Notes under the pieces: model-generated | What the model saw: only the letters and a program-made list of their open reading frames with translations | Databases searched by the model: none | What the model was told of the DNA's origin: nothing | Assembly (NCBI RefSeq): GCF_036237275.1 | Contig: NZ_CP108352.1 | Coordinates: 4,278,001-4,342,000 of the forward strand | Reading direction: 5' to 3' | DNA length: 64,000 nt | DNA from: Streptomyces sp. NBC_01353 | Lineage (GTDB): Bacteria; Actinomycetota; Actinomycetes; Streptomycetales; Streptomycetaceae | Made by a program: the position numbers and the translations under genes | Shown: positions 16,121-25,354 of the stretch, one piece after another | How positions within the stretch are numbered: position 1 is the stretch's first letter | Layout: every line of letters begins with the position of its first letter

Positions 16121-16894
16121 TCAGGAGCGTTCGCCCTCGCGCGCGACCATGACCTCGATGCCCGCGATCAGGATGTCGAGGGCGTAGGCGAAGTCCCGCT
16201 CCCACATGTCGCTGACGCTGCCGTGCGAGGCGCGCTCGGCGAAGAGCTCCGCCATCTTCTCCATCGGCTCGGCGAACTGCGGCTCGTCGCGGAACGCGGC
16301 GACGGACTCCGTGTAGAACTCGTCCTGCGTCATGCCCGCCTCGGCCGAGCGCCGGGCAAACAGGGCCTCGATCGTGCCGTATCCGTACACGAACTGGAAC
16401 ACCGCCGCGAGCGTGCCCGGCTGACCGTGGACCGGGAGTCCGGTGGCCCGGACGGCGTCCTGGATCGCGGTCCCGACGACGAGCGCCCTCGGCCCGACGT
16501 TCAGGTACATGCCCACGCAGGCCGAGACCCAGGGGTGGCGGACCAGCATCCGGCGGTAGCCGAGCGCGAGGGCCCGGAGCCGGTCGCGCCAGTCCTCGGC
16601 CGCGGCGACGGCCTCCAGGTCGATGCCCTCGTACACGGCGTCGAGGGCGTACTCGATGATGTCGTCCTTGGTGTCCACGTACCAGTAGAGCGACATCGCC
16701 GTGACGCCCAGCTCGGTCGCCAGCTTGCGCATCGAGAGGCCGGCCAGGCCGTCCTCGTCCAGCATCCGGATCGAGGTCGCCACGATCCGGTCGCGGTCGA
16801 GGCCGGCCGGACCGCCTCCGCTGCGCTGGGTCCGCCGTTCGAGCCATACGGAGGAACGCGCCGGGTTCTTGGCCCGGTCTGCGGCCTTGACCAT
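16121..16894 (-). CDS. TetR-family regulator with TetR_C-type ligand domain (257 aa)
   Basis: The N-terminal HTH is at about residues 40-85 (DRDRIVATSIRMLDEDGLAG, then KLATELGVTAMSLYWYVDTK). The larger C-terminal domain resembles the tetracycline-repressor C-terminal family (VFQFVYGYGTIEALF). The start ATG 16892-16894 follows GGAGG with 6-base spacing. It lies 44 bp downstream of an MFS exporter on the same strand, so the two form an operon. The long palindrome in front of the exporter (18475-18515) is the likely operator. The inducer is unknown, probably an exported drug. Confidence 0.9.
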   Translation of the reverse strand: MVKAADRAKNPARSSVWLERRTQRSGGGPAGLDRDRIVATSIRMLDEDGLAGLSMRKLATELGVTAMSLYWYVDTKDDIIEYALDAVYEGIDLEAVAAAEDWRDRLRALALGYRRMLVRHPWVSACVGMYLNVGPRALVVGTAIQDAVRATGLPVHGQPGTLAAVFQFVYGYGTIEALFARRSAEAGMTQDEFYTESVAAFRDEPQFAEPMEKMAELFAERASHGSVSDMWERDFAYALDILIAGIEVMVAREGERS

Positions 16895-16938
16895 CGCGTT
16901 CCTCCGTGAGCTCACTCTGTCAGCGGTCCGTCACCATG

Positions 16939-18462
16939 CTATGCAGCCGCTTCCCTCTTCTCGGACCGTTCCGCCCTGCGCAGCAGCGCCGCCGCGAGCA
17001 GGCCGCCCGCGAAGACGGCGATGGCGCCGACCAGCTGGCTGGTCTGGAGGCCGGTGGCGAACGCGTCGGAGATCTCCGCCCGTTCGGCGTCGCTTCCGGC
17101 CGCCGCAAGGGCCGCGGGCAGCGAGGCCGCGGTGACGGCGACGAGCGCGGCGAAGCGGGCGTTGAGCACGGCGCCGAGGACGGCGACGCCCAGGCCGTTG
17201 CCGAACTCGGCGAGAGTGCCGTTGATGCCGGCGCCCACGCCCGCCTTCTCCGGCGGGATCGCGCTCATGATGGCGTTGGCCATGGCCGGGGAGGAGACGG
17301 CGATGCCGCCGCCCATCAGGACCAGGCCGAGGAGCATCCCCCAGTAGCTGCCGTCCGTACCGCCGCCGAGCACGGCGATCGAGGTGAGACCGCCCGCGAC
17401 CAGGGTCATGCCGAGGACGACGGCCGACGGGGTGCCGATCCTCATCACCAGCTTGGGGCCCATCCCTGTCAGGTTGAGGCCCACGATCGTCAGCGCGAGA
17501 GGCGCCATCCGGAGACCGGCCTCCAGCGGCTCGTAGCCGAGCACGAACTGCAGGTGCTGGGTGAGCAGGAAGAGCGAGCCGCCCATGCCGAAGACGACGA
17601 GCAGCGAGCCGCCGATGGCGCCGATGAACTTCTGGTTCCGGAAGAAGTGCATGTCGAGCATCGGGTACGGGGTGCGCAGCTCCCAGAGCGCGAAGGCGCC
17701 GAGGACGAGGACGCCGATGGCGGCCGGGACCAGCACCTCGGCGGAGGTCCAGCCGTGCTCGGGACCGGTGATGATCGCGTACACGACGGCGGTCATACCG
17801 ATCGTGGAGAGCAGCGCGCCGAGCAGGTCGGGGCGCTCGCCCTGCGGGTTCTTCGACTCCGGTACGAGCTTGAGGACGGCGATCAGACCTACAGCCGCGA
17901 CCGGGATGTTGATGAGGAAGATCATTCCCCACCAGAAGTGGTTCAGGATCACGCCGCCGATCAGCGGGCCGGCGGCGAAGCCGAGCGAGCTGACCGTGGA
18001 CCAGAGCGCGATGGCCTTGACCCGCTCGGAGTCGTCGAAGATCTGCATGACGACGGCGAGGGTGGTGGTCATCAACAGCGCGCCGCCGACGCCCATGCCG
18101 GCCCGGGCGGCGATCAGCTGCGCGGTGGAGTCGGCGAGTCCGGCGGCGAGCGAGCCGAGGCCGAAGAGCGCGAGACCGACCGCGAGGAGCTTCTTGCGGC
18201 CGTAGCGGTCGGCGGCGTTGCCGGCGGTGAGCAGGAGGCCGGACTGGACGAGCGAGTACGCGTTGATCATCCACTGGATGTCGGTGGTCGTCGCGTGGAG
18301 TTCGGAGGTCAGCGAGGGGATCGCGACACTCAGGACGGTGTTGTCGAGCAGCACGGTGAGCTGGGCGAGACAGATGACGCCGAGGATCAGCCAGCGCTGC
18401 GGATGTCCGCCGGGGGTGACCTTCCCGGCGGTGGGTTCGTTCGCGGCGGTCGTCGCCGTCAT
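16939..18462 (-). CDS. MFS multidrug exporter, DHA2 (EmrB/QacA) type (507 aa)
   Basis: Fourteen-helix proton-drug antiporter. It has motif A around AGNAADRYGRKKLL (about 79-92), the early D-N-T motif LLDNTVLSVAIPSLTSEL (about 37-54), and motif C (GFAAGPLIGGVIL, about 160-172). Length and layout are normal, without the C-terminal domains of the exporter at 12618. The start at 18462 follows AAGGAG (18471-18478 on the complement), which lies inside the inner end of a palindromic operator. It is co-transcribed with the tetR gene downstream. Confidence 0.93.
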   Translation of the reverse strand: MTATTAANEPTAGKVTPGGHPQRWLILGVICLAQLTVLLDNTVLSVAIPSLTSELHATTTDIQWMINAYSLVQSGLLLTAGNAADRYGRKKLLAVGLALFGLGSLAAGLADSTAQLIAARAGMGVGGALLMTTTLAVVMQIFDDSERVKAIALWSTVSSLGFAAGPLIGGVILNHFWWGMIFLINIPVAAVGLIAVLKLVPESKNPQGERPDLLGALLSTIGMTAVVYAIITGPEHGWTSAEVLVPAAIGVLVLGAFALWELRTPYPMLDMHFFRNQKFIGAIGGSLLVVFGMGGSLFLLTQHLQFVLGYEPLEAGLRMAPLALTIVGLNLTGMGPKLVMRIGTPSAVVLGMTLVAGGLTSIAVLGGGTDGSYWGMLLGLVLMGGGIAVSSPAMANAIMSAIPPEKAGVGAGINGTLAEFGNGLGVAVLGAVLNARFAALVAVTAASLPAALAAAGSDAERAEISDAFATGLQTSQLVGAIAVFAGGLLAAALLRRAERSEKREAAA

Positions 18463-18474
18463 GGGACAGCACTC

Positions 18475-18515
18475 CTTGTACGGTGTACGGGACTAGGGCT
18501 CGTACACCGTACAAG
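18475..18515. promoter_or_regulatory. 15-bp perfect inverted repeat, probable TetR operator overlapping the ribosome site
   Basis: CTTGTACGGTGTACG (18475-18489) is repeated inverted at 18501-18515 with an 11-base centre. Each arm is itself a GTAC-N3-GTAC palindrome, so two dimers could bind. The arm nearest the gene overlaps the AAGGAG ribosome site, so bound repressor would sit on the transcription start region. Confidence 0.75.
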
Positions 18516-18539
18516 GGTCTCTCTTACGCTGTATAGCGG

Positions 18540-20750
18540 TTATTTCTTCCGCGTCAGGTCATAGAACGTGGAACCGTCGACGGTGACCTGCTCGAAGGTG
18601 GCCGTGACCCACGTGGAGATCTCCGAGTTGCCACCCATTCCGCCACCGCCACCGGTGCCGCTGCTGACGAAGTAGTGGATCTTCCCCTGGGCCACGTACT
18701 GCTTGAACTGGGCGAGGGTCGGGGACGGGTCACTGCCGTTGAAGCCGCCGATCGCCATCACCGGCTTACCGGTGGCGAGCTGGTAGCTGGCCGCGTTCTG
18801 CGCGCCGATGGCCGCCGCGACCCAGGTGTAGTCGTCGGCGCCGTCGAGGAGGGTGGCCTTGGCCTTGGAGCCGACGGTCGCGCCGTTGAGCAGACCGCCC
18901 ATGCCGCCACCGCCGCCGGGGCCGCCGCGCTCCATGCCCGCGCCGCCGTTGCCCTGGGCATTGCCCTGGCCGTTGCCCTGGGGAGGCGTACCACCGGGCA
19001 TCTGACCACCCTGGCCACCCTGCCCGCCCTGACCGCCCTGACCTCCGGGCATCTGCCCACCGGGTCCGCCGCCCATCTGGCCGCCTCCTGCCTGGCCGCC
19101 GCCCGCCTGGCCTGCGCCGGTCCGGCCGCCGCCCCCGTCGAACATCCCGTACATCGCGCCCGGCCCGCCGCGGCCACCGCCGGGGCCGCCCATCGCGCCG
19201 CCCGACGGGCCCGCCGTCACGATCGACCCCTGGTGGCCGGTGCCCAACGTGGAGAGGGTGTACGCGACCGGGCCCGCGAGACTCGCCGCCAGACCGAGCC
19301 CCGCGAGGCCGAGCCCGATCCGCCGGTCGAGGCGACCGGCGAGCAGCAGCCCGAGCGCGGCGACCGAGCCCGCGATCAGGACCGCCCAGCGCAGCCACGG
19401 CATCCAGTCGGGCGTCCGGCCGAGAAGGACGTACCCCCACACCGCCGTCCCCGCGACCGTCACGGCCAGGGTCGCCGAGGCGAGGAACCTGGTGCGCTCC
19501 TCCCACAGGACGCTCGCGCCCATGCCGACGAGCGCCGCGATGTACGGGGCCAGGGCCACCGTGTAGTACTCGTGGAAGATGCCGGCCATGAAGCTGAACA
19601 CGCTCAGGGTCATCAGCAGCGAGCCGCCCCAGACCAGGAACGCGGACCGCGCGGTGTCCGTCCTCGGCGCCCGCCAGGTGATGACGAGCCCGGCGAGGAG
19701 CAGGATCAGCGCGGCGGGCAGCAGCCAGGAGATCTGACCCCCGACCGCGTCGTTGAACATCCGCCCGATGCCCGTCTCGCCCCAGCCGCCGCCCTGACCG
19801 CCACCGCCACCCCGGCCACCGCCACCGACGCTGCCGGTCTCGTTGCCGTTGATCCGGCCGAGGCCGTTGTAGCCGAAGGTGAGCTCCAGGAAGCTGTTGT
19901 TCTGCGAGCCTCCGATGTACGGACGGGAGGACGCCGGCCACAGCTCGACCAGGGCCACCCACCAGCCGGCGGAGGCGATCATCGCGAGCCCGGCGAGGGC
20001 CAGTCGGCCGATCCTGCGGCCGAGGCCGACCGGGGCGCACACCGCGTACACGAGCGCGAGCGGCGGCAGGATCAGGAACGCCTGGAGCGTCTTGGCGAGG
20101 AAGGCAAAGCCGAAGGCGACTCCTGCCCACACCAGCCACTTCGTGCCGCTCCTCGCGTCCTCCAGCGCCCGCAGCACGCAGTACACGGCCACGGTCATCA
20201 GCAGGGCCAGCAGCGCGTCCGGGTTGTTGAAGCGGAACATCAGCGCGGCGACCGGGGTGAGCGCGAGCACCGCGCCCGCGAGCAGCCCGGCTCCCGCGCC
20301 GAACCGGCGCCGAACCGCCGCGTAGAGGACGGCGACGGTCGCCACCCCCATCAGCACCTCGGGCAGCAGGATCTGCCAGGACCCGAGCCCGAAGAGGCGC
20401 ACGGACAGCGCCATCGGCCAGAGCGCCGCCGGCGGCTTGTCGACGGTGATGGCGTTCGCCGCGTCGAGCGAGCCGAAGAAGAAGGCCTTCCAGCTCTCGC
20501 TGCCGGCCTGGACGGCGGCGGAGTAGAAGGAGTTGGCGTAGCCGGAGGCGCTCAGGTTCCAGAGGTAGAGCAGGGTCGTCGCGAGGAGGAGGACGAGGAA
20601 CGCGGGGCGCACCCAGGGAGCGTCCTCGGCCCGCCCGCGCCACAGACGGCCGAGGCGGCCGCTCCGACCGGACGGCGCGGCATGGGCCGCGCCGGCGACG
20701 GGCGCCGAGGGCTCGGACGGCCCGGAAGGCGTGTCGTACGTGGTGGTCAT
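18540..20750 (-). CDS. GT39-family membrane glycosyltransferase (ArnT/PMT-like, 736 aa)
   Basis: Polytopic protein with about 12 membrane helices from residue 47 onward. The first extracytoplasmic loop contains the family pattern NSFYSAAVQAGSESWKAFFF and ITVDKPPAALW with the conserved DKPP. It is expected to move a sugar from a polyprenyl-phosphate donor to a surface acceptor. Two glycine/glutamine-rich loops are striking: about 300-325 (GGGGRGGGGGQGG) and about 513-620 (GGQGGQGGQGGQ and related). A short conserved C-terminal domain follows. Its ATG overlaps the stop of the GT2-GtrA gene by 4 bases (ATGA), so the donor-making enzyme is probably that neighbour. Confidence 0.9.
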   Translation of the reverse strand: MTTTYDTPSGPSEPSAPVAGAAHAAPSGRSGRLGRLWRGRAEDAPWVRPAFLVLLLATTLLYLWNLSASGYANSFYSAAVQAGSESWKAFFFGSLDAANAITVDKPPAALWPMALSVRLFGLGSWQILLPEVLMGVATVAVLYAAVRRRFGAGAGLLAGAVLALTPVAALMFRFNNPDALLALLMTVAVYCVLRALEDARSGTKWLVWAGVAFGFAFLAKTLQAFLILPPLALVYAVCAPVGLGRRIGRLALAGLAMIASAGWWVALVELWPASSRPYIGGSQNNSFLELTFGYNGLGRINGNETGSVGGGGRGGGGGQGGGWGETGIGRMFNDAVGGQISWLLPAALILLLAGLVITWRAPRTDTARSAFLVWGGSLLMTLSVFSFMAGIFHEYYTVALAPYIAALVGMGASVLWEERTRFLASATLAVTVAGTAVWGYVLLGRTPDWMPWLRWAVLIAGSVAALGLLLAGRLDRRIGLGLAGLGLAASLAGPVAYTLSTLGTGHQGSIVTAGPSGGAMGGPGGGRGGPGAMYGMFDGGGGRTGAGQAGGGQAGGGQMGGGPGGQMPGGQGGQGGQGGQGGQMPGGTPPQGNGQGNAQGNGGAGMERGGPGGGGGMGGLLNGATVGSKAKATLLDGADDYTWVAAAIGAQNAASYQLATGKPVMAIGGFNGSDPSPTLAQFKQYVAQGKIHYFVSSGTGGGGGMGGNSEISTWVTATFEQVTVDGSTFYDLTRKK

Positions 20751-22036
20751 CGGGTGTTCCTTGAGAGCGAGGTGTCCGGGAAGACCCAGAGCCGGAAGAG
20801 GAGGAAGCGCACGACGGTCGCGGCGAGGTTGGCCACGATCAGCACGGCGAGTTCGGTGGAGTGGGCGGGGTCGCCGGTGGCCGCGCCGAGAGCGGCGAGC
20901 GAACCGCTGGTCAGGGCGAGACCGATGCCGAAGACGACGAGCCCCTGCGCCTGGTGGCGGACGGCCCGGTCCCGGCCTCGTACGCCGAAGGTGAGACGCC
21001 GGTTGGCGGCGGTGTTGGCGATGGCCGACACCAACAGTGCGCCTGCGTTGGCGAGTTGGGGGCCGATGCCGAGCCGGAAGAGCGAGTACAGCGCCACGTA
21101 GAAGAGCGTCGACAGCGCGCCCACGACACAGAAGCCGACCAGCTGCCGGGCCAACCCGCGGGGGACGCCCGCGAGTTCACGGTCCCGGGGGTCGTCGCCG
21201 AAGGGCCGGGAGAGCCGGTCGAGCGGCAGCGAGCCGGTGGCGAGCGCCCGGCCCACCCGCCAGACGCCCTTCAGGTCGTCGGTGGCCGTCCGCACGATGT
21301 GGACCGTGGAGTCGGGATCGTCGACCCAGTCGACGGGCACCTCGTGGATGCGCAGCCCGGCCCGCTCGGCGAGGACGAGCATCTCGGTGTCGAAGAACCA
21401 GCCGGTGTCCTCGACCATCGGCAGCAGGCGGGCGGCGACATCACCGCGTATCGCCTTGAACCCGCACTGCGCGTCGGAGAACCGGGCGGCGAGCGAACCG
21501 CGCAGGATCAGGTTGTAGGCCCGCGAGATGAACTCCCGCTTCGGCCCGCGCACGACTCGCGAGGAGCGGGCGAGCCGGGAGCCGATCGCCAGGTCGGAGT
21601 GGCCGGAGATGAGCGGCGCCACGAGCGGCAGCAGGGCGTTCAGATCGGTGGAGAGGTCCACGTCCATGTAGGCGAGGACGGGCGCGTCCGAGTGCGACCA
21701 GACGGTACGCAGCGCCCGCCCCCGCCCCTTCTGCTCCAGTCGTACCGAACGCACCTCGGGCAGCATCGCCGCGAGAGTGGCGGCGACCTCGGGGGTCCGG
21801 TCGGTGGAGGCGTTGTCGGCGACCGTGATGCGGAAGCCGTACGGGAAGGTACGGGAGAGGTGGTCGTGGAGCCGCAGCACGCACGGCTCCAGGTCCTTCT
21901 CCTCGTTGTAGACGGGAATCACCACATCGAGGACGGGCCGCCCGGCCATGCCCACCGGCAGATGCTCCCGGGCGGGGAGGGTGCCCGCGATCGTTTGGGT
22001 TCGCATGGCACAGACCCTCGCCGGGGCCGCTGTCAC
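20747..22036 (-). CDS. GT2 glycosyltransferase fused to a GtrA-like flippase domain (429 aa)
   Basis: Residues about 27-250 form a GT2 fold of the dolichol-phosphate sugar synthase type (VVIPVYNEEKDLEPCV; the metal-binding DVDLSTDLN; IGSRLARSS; FSDAQCGFKAIRG). Residues about 295-425 are a four-helix GtrA domain (LVGFCVVGALSTLFYVALYS...), linked to flipping of polyprenyl-linked sugars. It likely makes and translocates the lipid-linked sugar used by the GT39 enzyme encoded next. The GTG start overlaps the histidine kinase stop by 4 bases; ATG 22006 is an alternative start. Confidence 0.9.
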   Translation of the reverse strand: MTAAPARVCAMRTQTIAGTLPAREHLPVGMAGRPVLDVVIPVYNEEKDLEPCVLRLHDHLSRTFPYGFRITVADNASTDRTPEVAATLAAMLPEVRSVRLEQKGRGRALRTVWSHSDAPVLAYMDVDLSTDLNALLPLVAPLISGHSDLAIGSRLARSSRVVRGPKREFISRAYNLILRGSLAARFSDAQCGFKAIRGDVAARLLPMVEDTGWFFDTEMLVLAERAGLRIHEVPVDWVDDPDSTVHIVRTATDDLKGVWRVGRALATGSLPLDRLSRPFGDDPRDRELAGVPRGLARQLVGFCVVGALSTLFYVALYSLFRLGIGPQLANAGALLVSAIANTAANRRLTFGVRGRDRAVRHQAQGLVVFGIGLALTSGSLAALGAATGDPAHSTELAVLIVANLAATVVRFLLFRLWVFPDTSLSRNTR

Positions 22037-23556
22037 GGCTGTGTGATGAGCCTGTGCCCTGGCTGTGAGTCGTGCGGGGCGTGCTGGTGCTCCACGGGGA
22101 GCGCCACGGCGAAGACGGTTTCTCCCGGCCGGCTCCGCACGGTCACCTCCCCGCCGTGGGCGGCCGTCACCGCCCGCACGATGGCGAGCCCGAGCCCGGT
22201 GCTGCTACCGCCGGCCTGACGGGTACGGGAGGCGTCGCCGCGGGCGAACCGCTCGAAGACGACGGGGAGGAGCTCGGGCGGGATGCCGGGCCCGTCGTCC
22301 TCGATCTCGACGAGGGCGCGGCCGCCCTCCGTCCGTACGCGCGCGGTGACGATCGTGCCGGGCGGGGTGTGGGTGCGGGCGTTGGCGAGCAGGTTGACGA
22401 GGACCTGGTGGAGGCGGGCGGAGTCCGCCCGTACCGACACGGCGGACCGGGGCAGTTCGAGCCGCCAGTGGTGTTCGGGTCCCGCCGCGCGGGCGTCGGA
22501 GAGCGCGTCCACGACGAGCGGTGGGAGATCGGTGCTCTCGTACGAGAGCGGGCGTCCGGCGTCCAGTCGGGCGAGCAGCAGCAGGTCTTCGACGAGCCCC
22601 GTCATCCGGGTCGCCTCGGACTCGATCCGCCCGAGCGCATGCCGGGTGTCGGGCCCGCACTCCTCCCGGCCGCGCCGCGTCAGCTCCGCGTACCCGCGGA
22701 TGGAGGCGAGCGGCGTACGCAGCTCATGGCTGGCGTCCGCGACGAACTGCCGTACCCGCGTCTCGCTCTGCTGACGGGAGTGGAGCGCGGAGTGGACATG
22801 GTCGAGCATCCGGTTGATGGCCGCGCCGACCTGTCCGACCTCGGTCCTCGGATCCGCTTCCGCGACACGGTGGTGGAGGGCCGGCTCACCGCTGTGCAGC
22901 GGCAGTTCGGAGACCTGGGTGGCGGTCGCGGCGACCCGCCGCAGCGGCCGTAGCGCGATGCCGACCAGCGCGCCGCCGGCCAGCGAGGCGGCGACGAGAC
23001 CGGCGCCGGTGACGCTCACCTCGACGAGGACGAGGGTGGAGAGGGTGTCCTGGACGTCGGACAGCGGGATGCCGACGAGATAGTCCCCGCGGCTCCCGGA
23101 GGCGTACTCGACCCGGTAGTCGTCCATGCCCGGCAGCTCCACCGTGTGGGGCGAGCCGTCGCGCGGAACGGCGGCGAGGGCGGCGCGCTGGGCCGCGTCC
23201 AGGGCCTGGGCCCGGTACTTCGGGCCGTACGTCCCCTGCTCCTCCTCCTCGGAGACGGCCGCGTCCCGCAGCTCACCGTCCACGACTGCCGCGCCGATCG
23301 TGCCGAGCGGAGCGCCGGGGCCGGTGACGAAACCGAGCACCTCCGGGGTGCCGTCGGGGGTGGGCCCAGGCATGTTCTGCGGCGGCCCGGCGGCCCGGTT
23401 GGCGACGCCCTGCAGCTGCCCGTCGGCCTGGTCGTACAGATAGGACCGGAACGCGATCGTCGTCACCGTCCCGATCACCGTGGCGACGATCGCGATCAGG
23501 GTGACGGCGGAGACGACGAGCCGCGTGCGCAGCGACCAGGAGCGGGGGCCTCGCAT
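22033..23556 (-). CDS. Sensor histidine kinase (507 aa)
   Basis: Membrane sensor with an N-terminal helix (about 13-35), an extracytoplasmic domain (about 36-180), and a second helix (VEVSVTGAGLVAASLAGGALVGI). It continues with a HAMP domain, HisKA with ASHELRTPLASIRGYAEL (phospho-acceptor His), and an HATPase with N-box NLLANARTHT, DDGPGIP and STGLGLAIV. The extracytoplasmic domain has no recognisable ligand motif. ATG 23554-23556 lies 8 bp after the response regulator gene. Overlaps downstream tie it to two glycosyltransferase genes, so these are probable regulatory or functional partners. Confidence 0.94.
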   Translation of the reverse strand: MRGPRSWSLRTRLVVSAVTLIAIVATVIGTVTTIAFRSYLYDQADGQLQGVANRAAGPPQNMPGPTPDGTPEVLGFVTGPGAPLGTIGAAVVDGELRDAAVSEEEEQGTYGPKYRAQALDAAQRAALAAVPRDGSPHTVELPGMDDYRVEYASGSRGDYLVGIPLSDVQDTLSTLVLVEVSVTGAGLVAASLAGGALVGIALRPLRRVAATATQVSELPLHSGEPALHHRVAEADPRTEVGQVGAAINRMLDHVHSALHSRQQSETRVRQFVADASHELRTPLASIRGYAELTRRGREECGPDTRHALGRIESEATRMTGLVEDLLLLARLDAGRPLSYESTDLPPLVVDALSDARAAGPEHHWRLELPRSAVSVRADSARLHQVLVNLLANARTHTPPGTIVTARVRTEGGRALVEIEDDGPGIPPELLPVVFERFARGDASRTRQAGGSSTGLGLAIVRAVTAAHGGEVTVRSRPGETVFAVALPVEHQHAPHDSQPGHRLITQP

Positions 23557-23564
23557 CGGTCGTC

Positions 23565-24302
23565 CTACTCCCCCGGCTTGATGAGATAGCCCGCCCCGCG
23601 CCGGGTGTGGATCATGGGGGCCCGCCCCGCGTCGATCTTCCGCCGAAGGTAGGAGATGTACAGCTCGACGACATTGGCCTGGCCGCCGAAGTCGTAGGAC
23701 CACACCCGGTCGAGGATCTGCGCCTTGCTGAGCACCCGGCGCGGATTGCGCATGAGGTACCGCAGCAACTCGAACTCGGTGGCCGTGAGATGGATCGACT
23801 CGCCACCTCGGGTGACCTCGTGGCTGTCCTCGTCCAGCGTCAGGTCCCCGACGGCGAGCAGCGACTCGCTGCGGGCCTGCGCGGCGCCGGAACGCCGGAT
23901 CAGCCCGCGCAGCCGCGCCACGACCTCCTCCAGGCTGAACGGCTTGGTGACGTAGTCGTCGCCGCCCGCCGTGAGGCCGGCGATCCGGTCCTCGACGGCG
24001 TCCTTGGCGGTCAGGAACAGCACCGGCACGTCCGGCTGCTCGCGCCGCAGCCTGCCGAGGACGGAGAGCCCGTCCATGTCGGGCAGCATCACGTCGAGGA
24101 TCACCGCGTCGGGCCGGAACTCCCGCGCCGCGCGCAGGGCCCCGGCCCCGTCGGCCGCGCTGTGCACCTGCCAGCCCTCGTACCGCAGGGCCATGGAGAG
24201 GAGCTCGGCGAGCGACGCCTCGTCGTCCACGACGAGAACGCGGACGGCCGAGCCGTCGGGCCGGGTCATGTCGGTACGCCCGCGGGGCTTGGTGGCAGTC
24301 AT
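23565..24302 (-). CDS. OmpR-family response regulator (245 aa)
   Basis: The receiver domain (about 20-135) has VVDDEAS acidic residues, phospho-acceptor Asp in VILDVMLPDMDG, Thr in LFLTAKD and Lys in VTKPFS. The C-terminal winged helix (about 150-243) has TATEFELLRYLMRNPRRVLS and the recognition-helix region NVVELYISYLRRKID. It is the partner of the kinase encoded next and first gene of the operon RR-HK-GT2/GtrA-GT39. The start MTATKPRGRTD at 24302 is plausible; ATG for MTRPDGS, eleven codons later, is an alternative. Confidence 0.94.
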   Translation of the reverse strand: MTATKPRGRTDMTRPDGSAVRVLVVDDEASLAELLSMALRYEGWQVHSAADGAGALRAAREFRPDAVILDVMLPDMDGLSVLGRLRREQPDVPVLFLTAKDAVEDRIAGLTAGGDDYVTKPFSLEEVVARLRGLIRRSGAAQARSESLLAVGDLTLDEDSHEVTRGGESIHLTATEFELLRYLMRNPRRVLSKAQILDRVWSYDFGGQANVVELYISYLRRKIDAGRAPMIHTRRGAGYLIKPGE

Positions 24303-24342
24303 ACGGCCACGCTGTCCGGACGTACTGAGATCTTCCTTTCCC

Positions 24343-25248
24343 TCAGCTGTGAATTCCCTGAGAAACCTGAGGGAAGAGCGCGGCGCCGTTGCCGTACAGG
24401 ACCCGGCGCATCCAGTCGTCCCCGAGCCCGAGGCGTTCGAGGGCCTGGAGCTGATGGGCGTACGGATAGGGGATGTTCGGGAAGTCGGAGCCGAGGAGGA
24501 TCTTGTCCTGCAGGGCACGCAGCCGGGGGAGTTCGGCGGCGGGGAAGGGCGCGAAGCGTTCGCTGAAGTCGGTGAAGGCCATGGTGGTGTCGAGGTGGAC
24601 GCCTTCGTACCGCTCGGCGAGGTCGAGGAAGTCGGCGTACTCGGGCATCCCCATGTGCGCGACGATCAGCCGCAGCCCGGGATGGCGGGCGAGCAGCTGT
24701 CCGACGGGCGCGGGCCCGGTGAACTTTCCGGGGGCGGGCCCGGAGCCGCAGTGGATGACGACGGGCGTGCGGGTGTCCGCCAGGGTCGCCCAACTGTCGT
24801 CGAGCAGCGGATCGTTGGGATCGAAGTCGCCGACCTGGAGATGCACCTTGAAGACGCGTGCCCCGTCGTCGATCGCCCGGCCGACGTACGCGGTCGCGTC
24901 CGGCTCGGGGTAGAGGGTGGCGGTGTGGAGGCAGTCGGGCGTCCGGGCGGCGAAGTCGGCGGCCCAGCCGTTGAGCCAGGGGGCCATGCCGGCCTTGTGC
25001 GGGTAGAGCATCGAGGTGAAGGCAAGGACCCCGAACTCGCGGAGGAGGGCGACCCGGCGGTCCTCCTCCTCTCGGTAGGTGATGGGCCACTCCATGCCGG
25101 TCAGGGGGCCGACGGAGTCGAAGTACGCCCAGACCTTGTCGAGGACGTTGGAGGGCATGAAGTGGGTGTGGACGTCGATCAGTCCCGGCAGGCCGAGCCG
25201 CCGGACGATCTCGTGCACCTCGGCGGCATGGGTCTCGGCGGCGCTCAC
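24343..25248 (-). CDS. Amidohydrolase family protein (about 301 aa)
   Basis: TIM-barrel metal-dependent hydrolase of the amidohydrolase-2 type. It shows LIDVHTHFMPSNVLDKVWAY with the metal-binding HxH, PVVIHCGSG, IVAHMGMPEYADF and the metal Asp in LLGSDFPNIPYPY. Relatives include decarboxylases and lactonases; the substrate is unknown. GTG 25246-25248 (SAAETHAAEVHEIV) is preferred over GTG 25309-25311, because the extra 21 codons have AT-rich third positions unlike the rest. It ends about 40 bp before the response regulator start, on the same strand and upstream of it, so read-through into that operon is possible. Confidence 0.86.
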   Translation of the reverse strand: MSAAETHAAEVHEIVRRLGLPGLIDVHTHFMPSNVLDKVWAYFDSVGPLTGMEWPITYREEEDRRVALLREFGVLAFTSMLYPHKAGMAPWLNGWAADFAARTPDCLHTATLYPEPDATAYVGRAIDDGARVFKVHLQVGDFDPNDPLLDDSWATLADTRTPVVIHCGSGPAPGKFTGPAPVGQLLARHPGLRLIVAHMGMPEYADFLDLAERYEGVHLDTTMAFTDFSERFAPFPAAELPRLRALQDKILLGSDFPNIPYPYAHQLQALERLGLGDDWMRRVLYGNGAALFPQVSQGIHS

Positions 25249-25354
25249 GGCCGGGACGCCGCTCGACTTCGACGTCCAAGGATGATGCGGATCATGCGGA
25301 TCACCCTCCACCGAACAGACCGATCATGTCCATAACGGAGGCCCGGAAGGCTTC

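Noticed and set aside
15957..16847. Minus-strand proline-rich frame with LSPPDPx heptads
   Set aside because: The heptads are the 21-bp minisatellite read through; the upstream part is in a different frame from the TetR protein.
18675..21101. 808-codon plus-strand frame across the two glycosyltransferase genes
   Set aside because: It is antisense to two genes with family motifs and coupled starts; composition is typical R/E/D/G-rich shadow.
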